Source: Phycisphaeraceae bacterium (GTDB lineage: Bacteria; Planctomycetota; Phycisphaerae; Phycisphaerales; UBA1924). Taken from it: 64,000 bases of DNA. The notes beneath the pieces were generated by a model. That model was not told the origin of the DNA, did not search any database, and saw nothing but the letters and a program-made list of their open reading frames with translations. The first letter of the stretch is position 1. Each line of letters starts with the position of its first letter. Positions 27,843 to 36,427 of this stretch are shown piece after piece. The position numbers and the translations under genes were made by a program. The stretch spans positions 374,001-438,000 of the forward strand of contig JAHBXF010000002.1 in NCBI GenBank assembly GCA_019636615.1, given 5' to 3'.

Positions 27843-29366
27843 TCAGACGCCGTAGACCGTTTTGATCTTGGCAGAAAGGTGCCTGAGCAGGGGTTCTGAA
27901 GAGAGTTCGCTGCCGGTGGCACGCTTGCACAGCTCGGCCGCGGAATAGCGGCGGCCGTGGGCGTGGATGTTGGTGTTGAGCCAGGCTTTGAGCGCGCCGA
28001 ACTTGCCCTTGCCGATGTCCTTCGTGAGGTCGGGAAGATCCTTGTTGATTTTTTCCCACATCTGGGCGGCGTAGAGATTGCCCAGGGTGTACGTGGGGAA
28101 ATACCCGATGAGGCCAAAGGACCAGTGGACGTCCTGCAGGCAGCCGCGCCGGTCGTCGGGCACGTCGAGGCCGAGGAACTCCTTCACGCGTCGGTTCCAT
28201 TCGGCGGGCACGTCTCTGACCTTGATGTCTCCGCGCAGCAGGCCCCGCTCGATCTCGAAGCGGAGCATGACGTGAAGGTTGTACGTGGCCTCGTCGGCCT
28301 CCACACGGATGAGGCTGGGCCGGGCCGTGTTCGCGGCGAAGAAATAGTCCTTCACGTCGTAGCGGTCGATGCGTTTGCCGAGGATTTTGCGGGCGTGGGG
28401 GATGAGCCACTTCCAGAATGGTTTGCCCCGGCCGACAAAGTTCTCCCACATGCGGCTCTGGCTTTCGTGGATGCCCAGTGAGACCGAGGCGCCCAGCGGC
28501 TCGCCGAAGTGCGAGTCTTTGGGCAAACCCTGTTCATAGAGGCCGTGGCCCATTTCGTGCAGGGTGCCGTAGAGGGCGTCTGTCCACTTTTCACCGCGGT
28601 AGCGGGTGGTGAGCCGGACATCGCCCGGCCCCATGCCGGAACAGAAGGGGTGCGTGGTGGTGTCGAGCCGCCCGGCTTTGAGATCGAAGCCCATTTTTTC
28701 GAGCACAAAGAGGCCCAGTGCGTGCTGAACTTCGGGCTCGAACTTGAGCAGTAGGGGCTTCTCGCTGGGCGGGTTGCCGTCGGCCTGCACACGCTTGAGC
28801 AGTTCACTCAGGCGGGCACGCAACGGGGTGAAGACCTTTTCGATTTCGGCGGCGGGGGTGTTGGGCTCATACTCATCGATGAGCGCGTCGTACAACTCAC
28901 CCCCCCGCGGCACTCCAAGGCACTCGGCCTTGCGCCTCGTAAGCAGGAACATGCGTTCGAGGTGCGGGGCGAACAGCGCGAAGTCTGACTTCTCGCGTGC
29001 TTCCTTCCAGACCTGCTGGGCCATGCTGCCGGCCTTGGCCAGTTCTTCAACGAGTTCTTTGGGAAGTTTGGTGGCCAGTTCGTAGTCGCGACGGATCTCG
29101 CGAAGGTTCGCGGCGGTTGCGCTGCCGGGCTTGGTCAGGTCCGCGTCCTGCTCGCACGCGGCGAGCAGTTCGGCGATTTTGGGGCTCGTCTGCCGTTCGT
29201 GCACGATCCCCGCGAGGATCGATGATTGATCGGCGCGGCCAGAGGCACCCGACGGGGGCATGTAGGTTTCCTGGTCCCAACTGATCAGGCTTGAAACAGC
29301 ACCGAGGTGCGCGGCATCACGCAGGAGGGAACAGAGTTGGGTGTACGCGGCGTTGGGGGCGGACAT
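27843..29366 (-). CDS. M32 family carboxypeptidase (carboxypeptidase Taq type)
   Basis: Metal-dependent carboxypeptidase of 507 residues, the normal M32 length. HEMGHGLYEQG at 270-280 carries the HEXXH site, and HESQSRMWEN about 27 residues later provides the third ligand Glu region. The DVRLTTRY motif just before the active site is also an M32 hallmark. No signal peptide, so it acts in the cytoplasm on peptides. It stands alone between intergenic gaps. Confidence 0.94.
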   Translation of the reverse strand: MSAPNAAYTQLCSLLRDAAHLGAVSSLISWDQETYMPPSGASGRADQSSILAGIVHERQTSPKIAELLAACEQDADLTKPGSATAANLREIRRDYELATKLPKELVEELAKAGSMAQQVWKEAREKSDFALFAPHLERMFLLTRRKAECLGVPRGGELYDALIDEYEPNTPAAEIEKVFTPLRARLSELLKRVQADGNPPSEKPLLLKFEPEVQHALGLFVLEKMGFDLKAGRLDTTTHPFCSGMGPGDVRLTTRYRGEKWTDALYGTLHEMGHGLYEQGLPKDSHFGEPLGASVSLGIHESQSRMWENFVGRGKPFWKWLIPHARKILGKRIDRYDVKDYFFAANTARPSLIRVEADEATYNLHVMLRFEIERGLLRGDIKVRDVPAEWNRRVKEFLGLDVPDDRRGCLQDVHWSFGLIGYFPTYTLGNLYAAQMWEKINKDLPDLTKDIGKGKFGALKAWLNTNIHAHGRRYSAAELCKRATGSELSSEPLLRHLSAKIKTVYGV

Positions 29367-29448
29367 TGGGGCTCTCTCTTGGTGGGTGGTGTGCGGTGTG
29401 GATCGTGGCCCGTAGCGTACCCGGGCGGGCCGGTTCCCGCCGTGTTCA

Positions 29449-30726
29449 TCACGGCGTGGGGGTTTTCTCGGGCTGGCGTGCCGCGCCCAGCGCGCACAAG
29501 GCGTAGGCGGTGATCAGGACTTTATTGTCCTCCATCCAGCGGTCGTCGACCACGCGGAAGGAGCCATCGTCTTCCTGCAGCGAGGCGAGGCGGCGGGTGA
29601 GGTCCGCAGCCCAGTCGCGGGGTATTGACGCTCCTGTAGCAGGGTCGATGGCTTCGATCCGCGGTTCGGCCAGCGCGGCAAGGGCCCTGCCGAAGACCAC
29701 GAAGTAGTAGTAGAGACCGTCGGTCCCAACGCCGGGGTTTTCATCAAGGGTGTAGTTGCGGCCGATCCAGGCCCGCGCGGCGAGCACCCGGGGATCGTGC
29801 GCGTTGAGGCCGGCGTACAGGTAACTCTTGAAACCGGAATAGGTCATGGAGCCATACGACCTCAGGCGGCTTGCGACGGTTCCGTCGCTGAGGGTTTCTT
29901 CGATGACACCCGCAAAACTCTGGCCGATCCCGATGGTGTCCTTGTTTTCTGACGTGGCGTAGATAAACCCGCCCTGCCGGGAGCCCTTGGCGTAGGGCAT
30001 GTCGTTCACGGCGATGATGCCCGCGTCACCCTGCACCTGCTCGATCATCTGCGTGCGCTGCAGGAAGATCACGGCACGTTTCATGGCGGGGTCGTCCGGG
30101 CCGACGCCCGCCGCGTGAAGGGCTTCAACGAAAAACGCGGTGTTGGAGAGGTCGGGCCTGCCGTGACGGCCGTAACCCACCCCGCCGTAGAAGGGGTGGT
30201 CTTTGCCCACAACGCCGGCGTTTTCGATTTCATCGCCGACTTCCATCGCCTCTTCGCCCCATTGCAGCGTTCTCAAAAAGGCCAGTGCGCGGGCGCGGGC
30301 GTCCGCGACCTGGGGTGGCTGAGAGACACGGCTGAGGGCCGTGAGACAGATGGCGGTGTTGTAACTGGGCAAGAGACCCATGTAGATGCCGCCGTTGGGC
30401 TGTTGGCAGTTGAGGATGTACTTCACTGCCTTCGCTACGGCTTCGTCGTCTTCGGTCACGCCCGGCGTGTCGAGCAGGCCCATGAGCGCCAGGCCGGTGA
30501 TCGCCGGAAAGTTTGGCCCGCGCTGTTGAACCGACCACCCTCCGGTTTCTTCATCCTGCTGCGAACGCAGGAACGCCGCGCCTCGTTGCATGACGGTGGC
30601 AAGGGCGGGTTCGCCAGGAGGCGCCGGAGTGGCCTGCGCGGGCGATTGCCCCGGGCACGCCCAGCAACTCAGGCCGAAGGCAACACACGCGGAGAGAACC
30701 ACACTAGCGGCGCGGGAGGTGCTCAT
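29449..30726 (-). CDS. Secreted prenyltransferase/squalene-oxidase repeat (terpenoid cyclase fold) protein
   Basis: A 425-residue exported protein with an alpha/alpha-toroid repeat pattern. QW-like units such as FLRSQQDEETGGWSVQQ, ILNCQQPNGGIYMG and RLASLQEDDGSFRVVDD recur along its length. The N terminus is a signal peptide (AASVVLSACVAFGLSCWACPGQ). The DxDD motif of class II terpene cyclases was not seen, so true cyclase activity is unlikely. Such proteins are common in planctomycetes with unknown role. The ATG at 30726 is chosen; the GTG at 30747 is an alternative. Confidence 0.82.
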   Translation of the reverse strand: MSTSRAASVVLSACVAFGLSCWACPGQSPAQATPAPPGEPALATVMQRGAAFLRSQQDEETGGWSVQQRGPNFPAITGLALMGLLDTPGVTEDDEAVAKAVKYILNCQQPNGGIYMGLLPSYNTAICLTALSRVSQPPQVADARARALAFLRTLQWGEEAMEVGDEIENAGVVGKDHPFYGGVGYGRHGRPDLSNTAFFVEALHAAGVGPDDPAMKRAVIFLQRTQMIEQVQGDAGIIAVNDMPYAKGSRQGGFIYATSENKDTIGIGQSFAGVIEETLSDGTVASRLRSYGSMTYSGFKSYLYAGLNAHDPRVLAARAWIGRNYTLDENPGVGTDGLYYYFVVFGRALAALAEPRIEAIDPATGASIPRDWAADLTRRLASLQEDDGSFRVVDDRWMEDNKVLITAYALCALGAARQPEKTPTP

Positions 30727-30777
30727 GATGGAGAGGGTAGTACGCACCCGCCCCGCACCGAATCAATGTGGGCGGGG

Positions 30778-31503
30778 TCAGCACCCAGAACACCCGCGCA
30801 TGATGATCGCCGTCGCCGCGATGGCGGCGGTCTCGATGCGCATGGTGTGGGGGCCAAAGCGCGCGATTGTGGCCCCCGCGGCCCGTGCCTGGTCGAGTTC
30901 TTCCTCGGTGAAGCCTCCCTCGGGGCCGATGAGCAGCGAGACGGGTGATTGGCAAGAGTCTTCGGGCGAATAGGGCGCACCGCTGGCATCGGCGATGATG
31001 AGACGATGCCCAGGTTCTGGGCGCAGGGCGTCATGAAAGTCGATCATCGGGAGAATGTCGAGCCGCCACGCCCTGCCGCATTGTTTCATGCTCTCGATGG
31101 CGACACGGTGCAGGCGTTCGTGTTTGTTCGCGCCGGGTTCAACTACGGTGCGGGTGGTACGCAGCGCACGCCACGAGGCGGCGCCGGTCTGGCTGAGCCC
31201 GCCGACCAACTCTGCCAGGTGGTCGCCCTTGGGCGATGATGTCAGCACGTGCAGTGTCGGGCCAGGACGGGCAGGCGTTCGCATCTCCAGCACGGCGGCA
31301 GAGAGCCGCCATTCACCGGCGCGGCTCTTCTCGGTAGACACAATGCGACAGTGCGCGATGCGTCCGCACCCGTCGTGGATATCGATCAGGTCGCCCTCGC
31401 CCAGTCGCCGCACACGCAGCGCATGGTGGGCTTCGTCCCCTTCAACGGTGAGAGTCGTGGGTGAATCGCCCAGATGGGGTGAATACACGGCAACGCGGGG
31501 CAT
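30778..31503 (-). CDS. rsmE: 16S rRNA m3U1498 methyltransferase
   Basis: SAM-dependent SPOUT methyltransferase that modifies U1498 near the decoding centre. The 241-residue product has the N-terminal PUA-like region (EAHHALRVRRLGEGD), the knot motif LLIGPEGGFTEEEL and the C-terminal RIETAAIAATAI. Length and order match RsmE. The ATG start at 31503 lies 118 bases from the divergent gene starting at 31622. Confidence 0.94.
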   Translation of the reverse strand: MPRVAVYSPHLGDSPTTLTVEGDEAHHALRVRRLGEGDLIDIHDGCGRIAHCRIVSTEKSRAGEWRLSAAVLEMRTPARPGPTLHVLTSSPKGDHLAELVGGLSQTGAASWRALRTTRTVVEPGANKHERLHRVAIESMKQCGRAWRLDILPMIDFHDALRPEPGHRLIIADASGAPYSPEDSCQSPVSLLIGPEGGFTEEELDQARAAGATIARFGPHTMRIETAAIAATAIIMRGCSGC

Positions 31504-31621
31504 GGGAGAGAGTTATACGCCATCCGCCGGCATGAGCATTGTTCCGCACTTGCCCCCCGGCGCTGGAGGGGGGCACCCCTGTTTCCGATGATTCAGGCAG
31601 CGCCAAGGAGTGTGTGGATCA

Positions 31622-32818
31622 ATGACGGGGCCCAATCAGGAGAACGCCGCGCGGTCTCAGAGCCCATCGCCGGGCACAGAGAGCCTGCGCGCCGATGAAC
31701 TGAGTTCACGAATCGACGCCCTTCTGAGCGAGATCGGCGAGGCATCGCACCGCATCGAAGAGCAGGTGGACTCATTGCCGCTCGCCGAGCCGGGCCTGGC
31801 ACTTCCCGAGAGAACGCTTGGAGGGCCAACGCCGCCGCCCGATGTGAGCGAGGCCGGAGGGGATGGAGTCGGGCGTGACGCGGCCGACTCGGCGGAGATG
31901 GCGGCGAGCATAGACAACACGACGATCGATGAAGCGGCGCTCGCGCATGTTCAGGATGTTGCGGAGCCCTCGCGGGTGTTGGAAGCGTTACCCCAAGAAG
32001 GCACAGGCCTGGGTGAGTTGAGCGAGCGTGAACTTGAGTTGGAGTTAGCCGCGCAGGCACAATCCGGGAGAGCGATCGAATCGGCAGAGAGCAACGCGGG
32101 GGGAATCGAAAGTCGCGCTGAGAACACGGCCAGCAGCGCCGCGCACGAGTTGTTGGCAGACCCGCCGATGGGCGCCACCGGCCAAGCGTTTGCGCCGGCG
32201 GGAGAACCGGCGGGGGAGCCGGAAGAATCACCCTCTGCCACCGGCGATGATGCCTTGTCGATGCCTCGGGTGTCCACTCCTGCTCCGCTGTCGCTCGACC
32301 AACTGGATCGACAACTCGCCGAAATCACCGAGGCGCTGCCGCTCGATCCGCAGCCGCGCGCAAACAGTCAGCAACCCGAGTCTGGCGCAGCGGCGATGGC
32401 GCCTCAGCCATCGCAGCCACACGCCGCGCACCCCGCGCCGCGCACACCCGCGCCTGCCGGGACTCCTGCGGAGCCGACCGAGCAGCCGCCCGCGGAACCG
32501 CGGGTGAAGACCTCAACAGTGCATGCCGCGGCGATCACGGCGACGTGTGCACCGGTTGTAGCCGTGCTCGGGGGGCCGATCGCGAAGTTGCCGCGGGCGG
32601 CCCGCAGCATGGTGAGCCTGATGGCGGTGTACACACTGATGCTCGGCGCCGGGGCGTGGGTCTATCTTGGGTACTTCCGCCCGCCAGAGTTCACCGGCGC
32701 GGCGGCCTTTGACTTTGAGCACGGCCGGCTCGCGGACGTTGAATCCGCACGCGGGCCTCGGGCAGAGCCCGCCGAGACCAAGGGCAAAGCGAACGAACAA
32801 CCCAAGGGCGGGCACTGA
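31622..32818 (+). CDS. Acidic, low-complexity protein with one C-terminal membrane segment
   Basis: A 398-residue protein not assigned to a family. The first 300 residues are rich in Glu, Ala, Ser and Pro and look disordered, with short helical repeats (DALLSEIGEASHRIEEQVDSL and a similar DRQLAEITEALPL later). One hydrophobic segment (MVSLMAVYTLMLGAGAWVYLGYF) lies near residue 345, followed by a short charged tail. The first 340 residues or so are probably cytoplasmic. AAGGAG at 31605-31610 supports the ATG at 31622 over the GTG at 31610. Confidence 0.65.
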   Translation: MTGPNQENAARSQSPSPGTESLRADELSSRIDALLSEIGEASHRIEEQVDSLPLAEPGLALPERTLGGPTPPPDVSEAGGDGVGRDAADSAEMAASIDNTTIDEAALAHVQDVAEPSRVLEALPQEGTGLGELSERELELELAAQAQSGRAIESAESNAGGIESRAENTASSAAHELLADPPMGATGQAFAPAGEPAGEPEESPSATGDDALSMPRVSTPAPLSLDQLDRQLAEITEALPLDPQPRANSQQPESGAAAMAPQPSQPHAAHPAPRTPAPAGTPAEPTEQPPAEPRVKTSTVHAAAITATCAPVVAVLGGPIAKLPRAARSMVSLMAVYTLMLGAGAWVYLGYFRPPEFTGAAAFDFEHGRLADVESARGPRAEPAETKGKANEQPKGGH

Positions 32819-32857
32819 TCATCCGGGCAAGGCCGACGCTTCACGCTCTGGCGGGCG

Positions 32858-33628
32858 TCACGGCACGATGGTCCAGACTTCATCTGATGATCGGATGGTG
32901 ATGGGCCCGATGCGCACACGCAGGGATTCTCGTTCCCACACCATGCCCCGTCCGGGGATGATGTTCTGCGCGGTCCGCTGCTCAACCCGTGCCGCGCTGA
33001 GTTTCATGTCCAGGGTCGTCCAGAGTGTCCACGTGGCGCCCGAATCATCGGGTGGCATTCGAAGGCTGGCGCCCGAGACTGCTTCTCCGCGATCGATCAC
33101 CTTGCCGGTGCTGATGCGACGGATCTCAACCTTGCTCGTTGACGTGAACTGCTGGTCGTCGGCGAGTGTGGGCGGGAGAAGGAGGAGCGGCGGCGAGAAT
33201 GTCGTCGTGGAGTTCTCGGGTATGTCGTCCACGCCAACCATCGCGATCGCGCCGGTATCCATCCGGGCGATCTGAACGCTCCGTGAGAGCCGCCACCCGT
33301 CGGGCGATTGAGGGTCTGGTCGATCAATCTCGATGCGCCATGCGCCGCTACGCTGCGGATCAGCGACCGTTCGGCGTCGTTCCTGTGTCGCCGGCCGCCC
33401 GGCCTGGCCGCCTTCAAAGAGGCGCTCGGCGGGCAACGCCGGGTCGTACACCGCACCGGCCGGCAGCGGGAGTGTGGCGGTTGAGCCCTTGAGTTTCTCG
33501 GGCGCCTGGAAGGAGCGCGGCGAACAGCCGGGCGGTGTCGCGGCGGCAGCAATGACCAGAAAACACAGCCGGATGGGGTGCGACTTTCCGCACAGCGGAA
33601 GCAGTCGGCCGAGGGATTCGAAGCGCAT
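32858..33628 (-). CDS. Hypothetical exported protein, possible lipoprotein
   Basis: A 256-residue beta-rich protein of unknown function. The N terminus has a hydrophobic signal (RLCFLVIAAAATPPGC) with Cys at 35, but the residues before it do not form a standard lipobox. The rest alternates short strands (VEIRRISTGKVIDRG, LRVRIGPITIRSSDE). The start at 33628 lies 30 bases from the divergent lipoprotein gene. The frame is open well beyond it, to 34189, but that part is antisense to the HEAT gene. Confidence 0.65.
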   Translation of the reverse strand: MRFESLGRLLPLCGKSHPIRLCFLVIAAAATPPGCSPRSFQAPEKLKGSTATLPLPAGAVYDPALPAERLFEGGQAGRPATQERRRTVADPQRSGAWRIEIDRPDPQSPDGWRLSRSVQIARMDTGAIAMVGVDDIPENSTTTFSPPLLLLPPTLADDQQFTSTSKVEIRRISTGKVIDRGEAVSGASLRMPPDDSGATWTLWTTLDMKLSAARVEQRTAQNIIPGRGMVWERESLRVRIGPITIRSSDEVWTIVP

Positions 33629-33658
33629 GCGGCTCCCGTGAGTTGCTACACTGGCCCG

Positions 33659-34483
33659 ATGACGAGCGGGCAAAGATCGTTGCTTGATCGTAGTGGCAGG
33701 GCCTTGGCCGGCGCGGCCGTCTCGGCAGCGTTGCTGTGCGCGCTCGCCGCGTGCGGTTCGCTGGAACTCCGCCCGGGCGCCAGGAGCGTCTTTGATTTCT
33801 TCCGCGGGCCTGATGTTCAGGACGCGGCGAAGTGGGCGCTGGATCCGTACGACGCCGACAAACGCTACCGGGGCACCCTGGCGCTGGCCAACGAGCCCTA
33901 CGCGAACGACCCGGTGTACATCAAACTGTTCATGGATAACGCCGCGGATAACGACCCCGGCGTGCGGCAGGCTTCGCTGCGGGGGCTGGCCAATCACGGC
34001 GGGGCCGTGCACGTACCGATCGCGGTGGAACTGCTGAAAGACAAAGACATTTCCGTGCGCATTGAAGCGGCCAGAACGCTTCAGAGACTGCACAACCCGG
34101 TCGCCGTGCCCGCGCTGATTGAAGCGATGGACCCGCAGAAAGAGCCCGAGGCGGTGGTGCGTGCCGAGGTGGCGGCGGCGCTGGGGCAATACGCGCAGCC
34201 CCGGGTGGTCGACAGGCTCATCTCATCGCTGGACGATGCCAACCTCGCGGTAAACCGCAACACGCTGACTTCCTTGCGGATCCTGACAGGGCAGAACTTC
34301 GGATATGACCGCGGGGCATGGGCGAAGTGGAACAAGGAACATCAGGACCTCTTCCTCGCGGGGAGCGTCTACACCTACCAGGGGTATTACCGCGACAAGT
34401 TCTGGTATGAATACCTGCCCTTCGTGCCGCCGCCGCCCAACGAGCCCGCCAGCACCCCGGCGGGGTTTCAGCCAAGACCCTGA
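33659..34483 (+). CDS. HEAT-repeat lipoprotein
   Basis: A 274-residue exported lipoprotein: signal peptide with lipobox LAAC (C32), then three to four HEAT-like repeats (NDPGVRQASLRGLANHG, DISVRIEAARTLQRL, EAVVRAEVAAALGQY). A Tyr/Trp-rich segment and a Pro-rich tail end the protein. HEAT repeats suggest protein binding in the periplasm. The ATG at 33659 is chosen for the signal peptide; upstream in-frame sequence overlaps the divergent gene. Confidence 0.78.
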   Translation: MTSGQRSLLDRSGRALAGAAVSAALLCALAACGSLELRPGARSVFDFFRGPDVQDAAKWALDPYDADKRYRGTLALANEPYANDPVYIKLFMDNAADNDPGVRQASLRGLANHGGAVHVPIAVELLKDKDISVRIEAARTLQRLHNPVAVPALIEAMDPQKEPEAVVRAEVAAALGQYAQPRVVDRLISSLDDANLAVNRNTLTSLRILTGQNFGYDRGAWAKWNKEHQDLFLAGSVYTYQGYYRDKFWYEYLPFVPPPPNEPASTPAGFQPRP

Positions 34484-34501
34484 CTGGTCGATAGCCCTGT
34501 C

Positions 34502-35626
34502 GTGGAGCCGCCGCTTCGTTGCGGCGGCGCGCCCGCCACGTTCCGGGGATGCCCCGTGCCCGCTCACGTCCGCGAACAACTCGGTTCAGCGCTCACTCGT
34601 TCGCTCCTGCTCCGCGGGGGTGTGTTGTGTGTCACAGATCACCGCGGCATGGCCGGGGATGGAACTGTGCTGCGGCCGCGCCTTGTCGCGGTTTCGTCGC
34701 TCGACGTGGCGCGAGTGCGTTCCGGCAAGGATCACGATGGGCCACTCTGCCACGCGGCGGTGGGGAAGATCGCCGGTGCTCCGGCCCGGGCACTGCCGGG
34801 CCTGGGCGCGACGACACAGCGGGTGGTCACGAGCGTGGCGGTGCCGTGCGGGGTGTGCACGTGGTGCGGGCGTGGGCTTGCATCGGTCTGCCCATCGAGA
34901 CGCTTCCCGGGCATGAACGCCCCGGGCTATGCGGCGAGCGGGGCCGCGCTGGGTGCCCATGGCTTTGCGGTGCTCCCGTCCTCGGTGCACGATGATGCGG
35001 GGCTCCTGGCTCCTTTCGTCGCCGGCGCCGCCGAGGCTGTGCAGCGCGCGGCGATCTCAGAGCGGGACTATGTCACGGTGCTGGGAGATGGCGTGATGGG
35101 CCTGCTCGCGGCGCAGATCGCGGCCCGGGCCAACCCTCGCGTGCGCCTGCTCGGCAAACACGCGCCACGGTACTCGCTGTGCGAGCGATGGGGCATCAAG
35201 CACCGTCACGTTCGCGAAGCCGGTAAACGGCAGGACCAGGACGTCGTCATCGATTGCACAGGCAGGGCCGGGGGGCTTCTCGACGCGCTGGGTGTGGTGC
35301 GTCCGGGCGGGCGGGTGGTAATCAAGGGGCCGCCCTGTCAACTGCCCGGCGTTGGCGAGGCCGGGATAGAACACGGCAGATTGATGGCGGCCATGGCCGA
35401 GCGGGTCGAGGTGGTCGGCGCGGGCTGCGGCACACTGGCGGAGGGGGTCAAACTGCTGGCGGCCAAAGCGGTTGATACGGCCGCACTCCTCACGAGACGG
35501 TTTCCGATGTCCCAAGCCGCCCAGGCCTTCGCGGCGGCAGGCGACCGTGAAAACGTGCTTGTGGTGCTCGAAGTCAGCGGGCCCGCCGCGGCGCCGGGTA
35601 CAGTCGGCGCATGCGAATCTGCGTGA
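34502..35626 (+). CDS. MDR superfamily alcohol-dehydrogenase-like protein
   Basis: A relative of zinc-dependent medium-chain dehydrogenases, up to 374 residues. The structural-zinc lobe is intact (CGVCTWC...C, spacing C-x2-C-x2-C-x7-C). A Rossmann domain follows (VTVLGDGVMGLLAAQIAA, then DVVIDCTGRAGGLLDALGVVRPGGRVV). The N-terminal catalytic lobe is degenerate: the expected Cys-x-x-Asp reads SSLD and the GHE motif reads CHAA. It may bind NAD(P) but use another chemistry or be inactive. The GTG at 34502 is the longest start; the real one may be nearer 34620-34650. It overlaps ispD by 16 bases. Confidence 0.75.
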   Translation: MEPPLRCGGAPATFRGCPVPAHVREQLGSALTRSLLLRGGVLCVTDHRGMAGDGTVLRPRLVAVSSLDVARVRSGKDHDGPLCHAAVGKIAGAPARALPGLGATTQRVVTSVAVPCGVCTWCGRGLASVCPSRRFPGMNAPGYAASGAALGAHGFAVLPSSVHDDAGLLAPFVAGAAEAVQRAAISERDYVTVLGDGVMGLLAAQIAARANPRVRLLGKHAPRYSLCERWGIKHRHVREAGKRQDQDVVIDCTGRAGGLLDALGVVRPGGRVVIKGPPCQLPGVGEAGIEHGRLMAAMAERVEVVGAGCGTLAEGVKLLAAKAVDTAALLTRRFPMSQAAQAFAAAGDRENVLVVLEVSGPAAAPGTVGACESA

Positions 35627-36402
35627 TCATCCCGGCGGCGGGCGCCTCCAGCCGTTTTCAGCGTGAAGGGGGCCTTCGGTCGAAGTTGGATGAAGACCTC
35701 GGCGGCAAGCCGGTCTTGCAGCGCACGGTCGAGGTTTTCACAAAGATCGACCGCGTTGGTTCGATCGTGGTCGCCGGGCCGGCGGGCGATGATGACTTCC
35801 GCGAGTTCAAGGAGAAGTACGGCGACAAGATGGCGCTGCTGGGGGCCACGCTGTGCAGGGGCGGGCCCGCGCACCGCTGGGAAACGGTGAAAAACGCGCT
35901 GCAGCACGCCGACAACTGCACCCACATCGCGGTGCACGACGCGGCGCGCCCGTGCGTATCTGCCGCGCTGGTCGAACGCCTCTTCGACGCCGCGGAAAAG
36001 CACCCCGCGGTGATCCCCGGTGTTGCGGTGCCCGACACGGTCAAGCGCGCTCGAGAAGAGGACGCAGGCGAAGAGGCACACGACCCGATCGCGGCGATTC
36101 TGGGTGTGACGCAGGAGCCGAAAAAACTCAGACTTGTGCAGGAGACGGTGGATCGAACAGGGCTGATCCTCGTGCAGACGCCTCAGGTCTTCGAGGCCGA
36201 CCTGCTGCGGCGGGCGTACGGACAGGCGGACCTCACAAGCACAGACGACGCCTCGCTGGTGGAGCGACTGGGCGCACGGGTCGTCGTGGTCGAGGGCGAG
36301 GCCCGGAACATCAAAATCACCCACCCGCCGGATGTTGACCTCGCGCGCGCCATCCTCGGATTCCGCGGGCCCGAAGGCAGGCCCACGCACAAAAGGTTCT
36401 GA
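35611..36402 (+). CDS. ispD: 2-C-methyl-D-erythritol 4-phosphate cytidylyltransferase
   Basis: Third step of the MEP isoprenoid pathway (MEP plus CTP to CDP-ME). The 263-residue product has VIIPAAGASSRF at the N terminus, HDAARPCVS, QTPQVFEADLL, STDDASLVE and the terminal NIKITHPPDVDLA, all in IspD order. An insertion of about 20 residues (EEDAGEEAHDPIAAILG) lies in the substrate-side region. It overlaps the MDR gene by 16 bases and is probably translationally linked to it. Confidence 0.95.
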   Translation: MRICVIIPAAGASSRFQREGGLRSKLDEDLGGKPVLQRTVEVFTKIDRVGSIVVAGPAGDDDFREFKEKYGDKMALLGATLCRGGPAHRWETVKNALQHADNCTHIAVHDAARPCVSAALVERLFDAAEKHPAVIPGVAVPDTVKRAREEDAGEEAHDPIAAILGVTQEPKKLRLVQETVDRTGLILVQTPQVFEADLLRRAYGQADLTSTDDASLVERLGARVVVVEGEARNIKITHPPDVDLARAILGFRGPEGRPTHKRF

Positions 36403-36427
36403 ATCCCTCACACTCGGAGCGCACGGG

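Noticed and set aside
29449-30726. Squalene-hopene cyclase activity
   Set aside because: Only the toroid repeats are present; the DxDD catalytic motif was not seen and the protein is secreted and short.
33629-34189. The N-terminal half of the 443-codon minus-strand frame beginning at 34189
   Set aside because: It is antisense to the HEAT lipoprotein; only the part from 33628 looks like a protein with a signal peptide.
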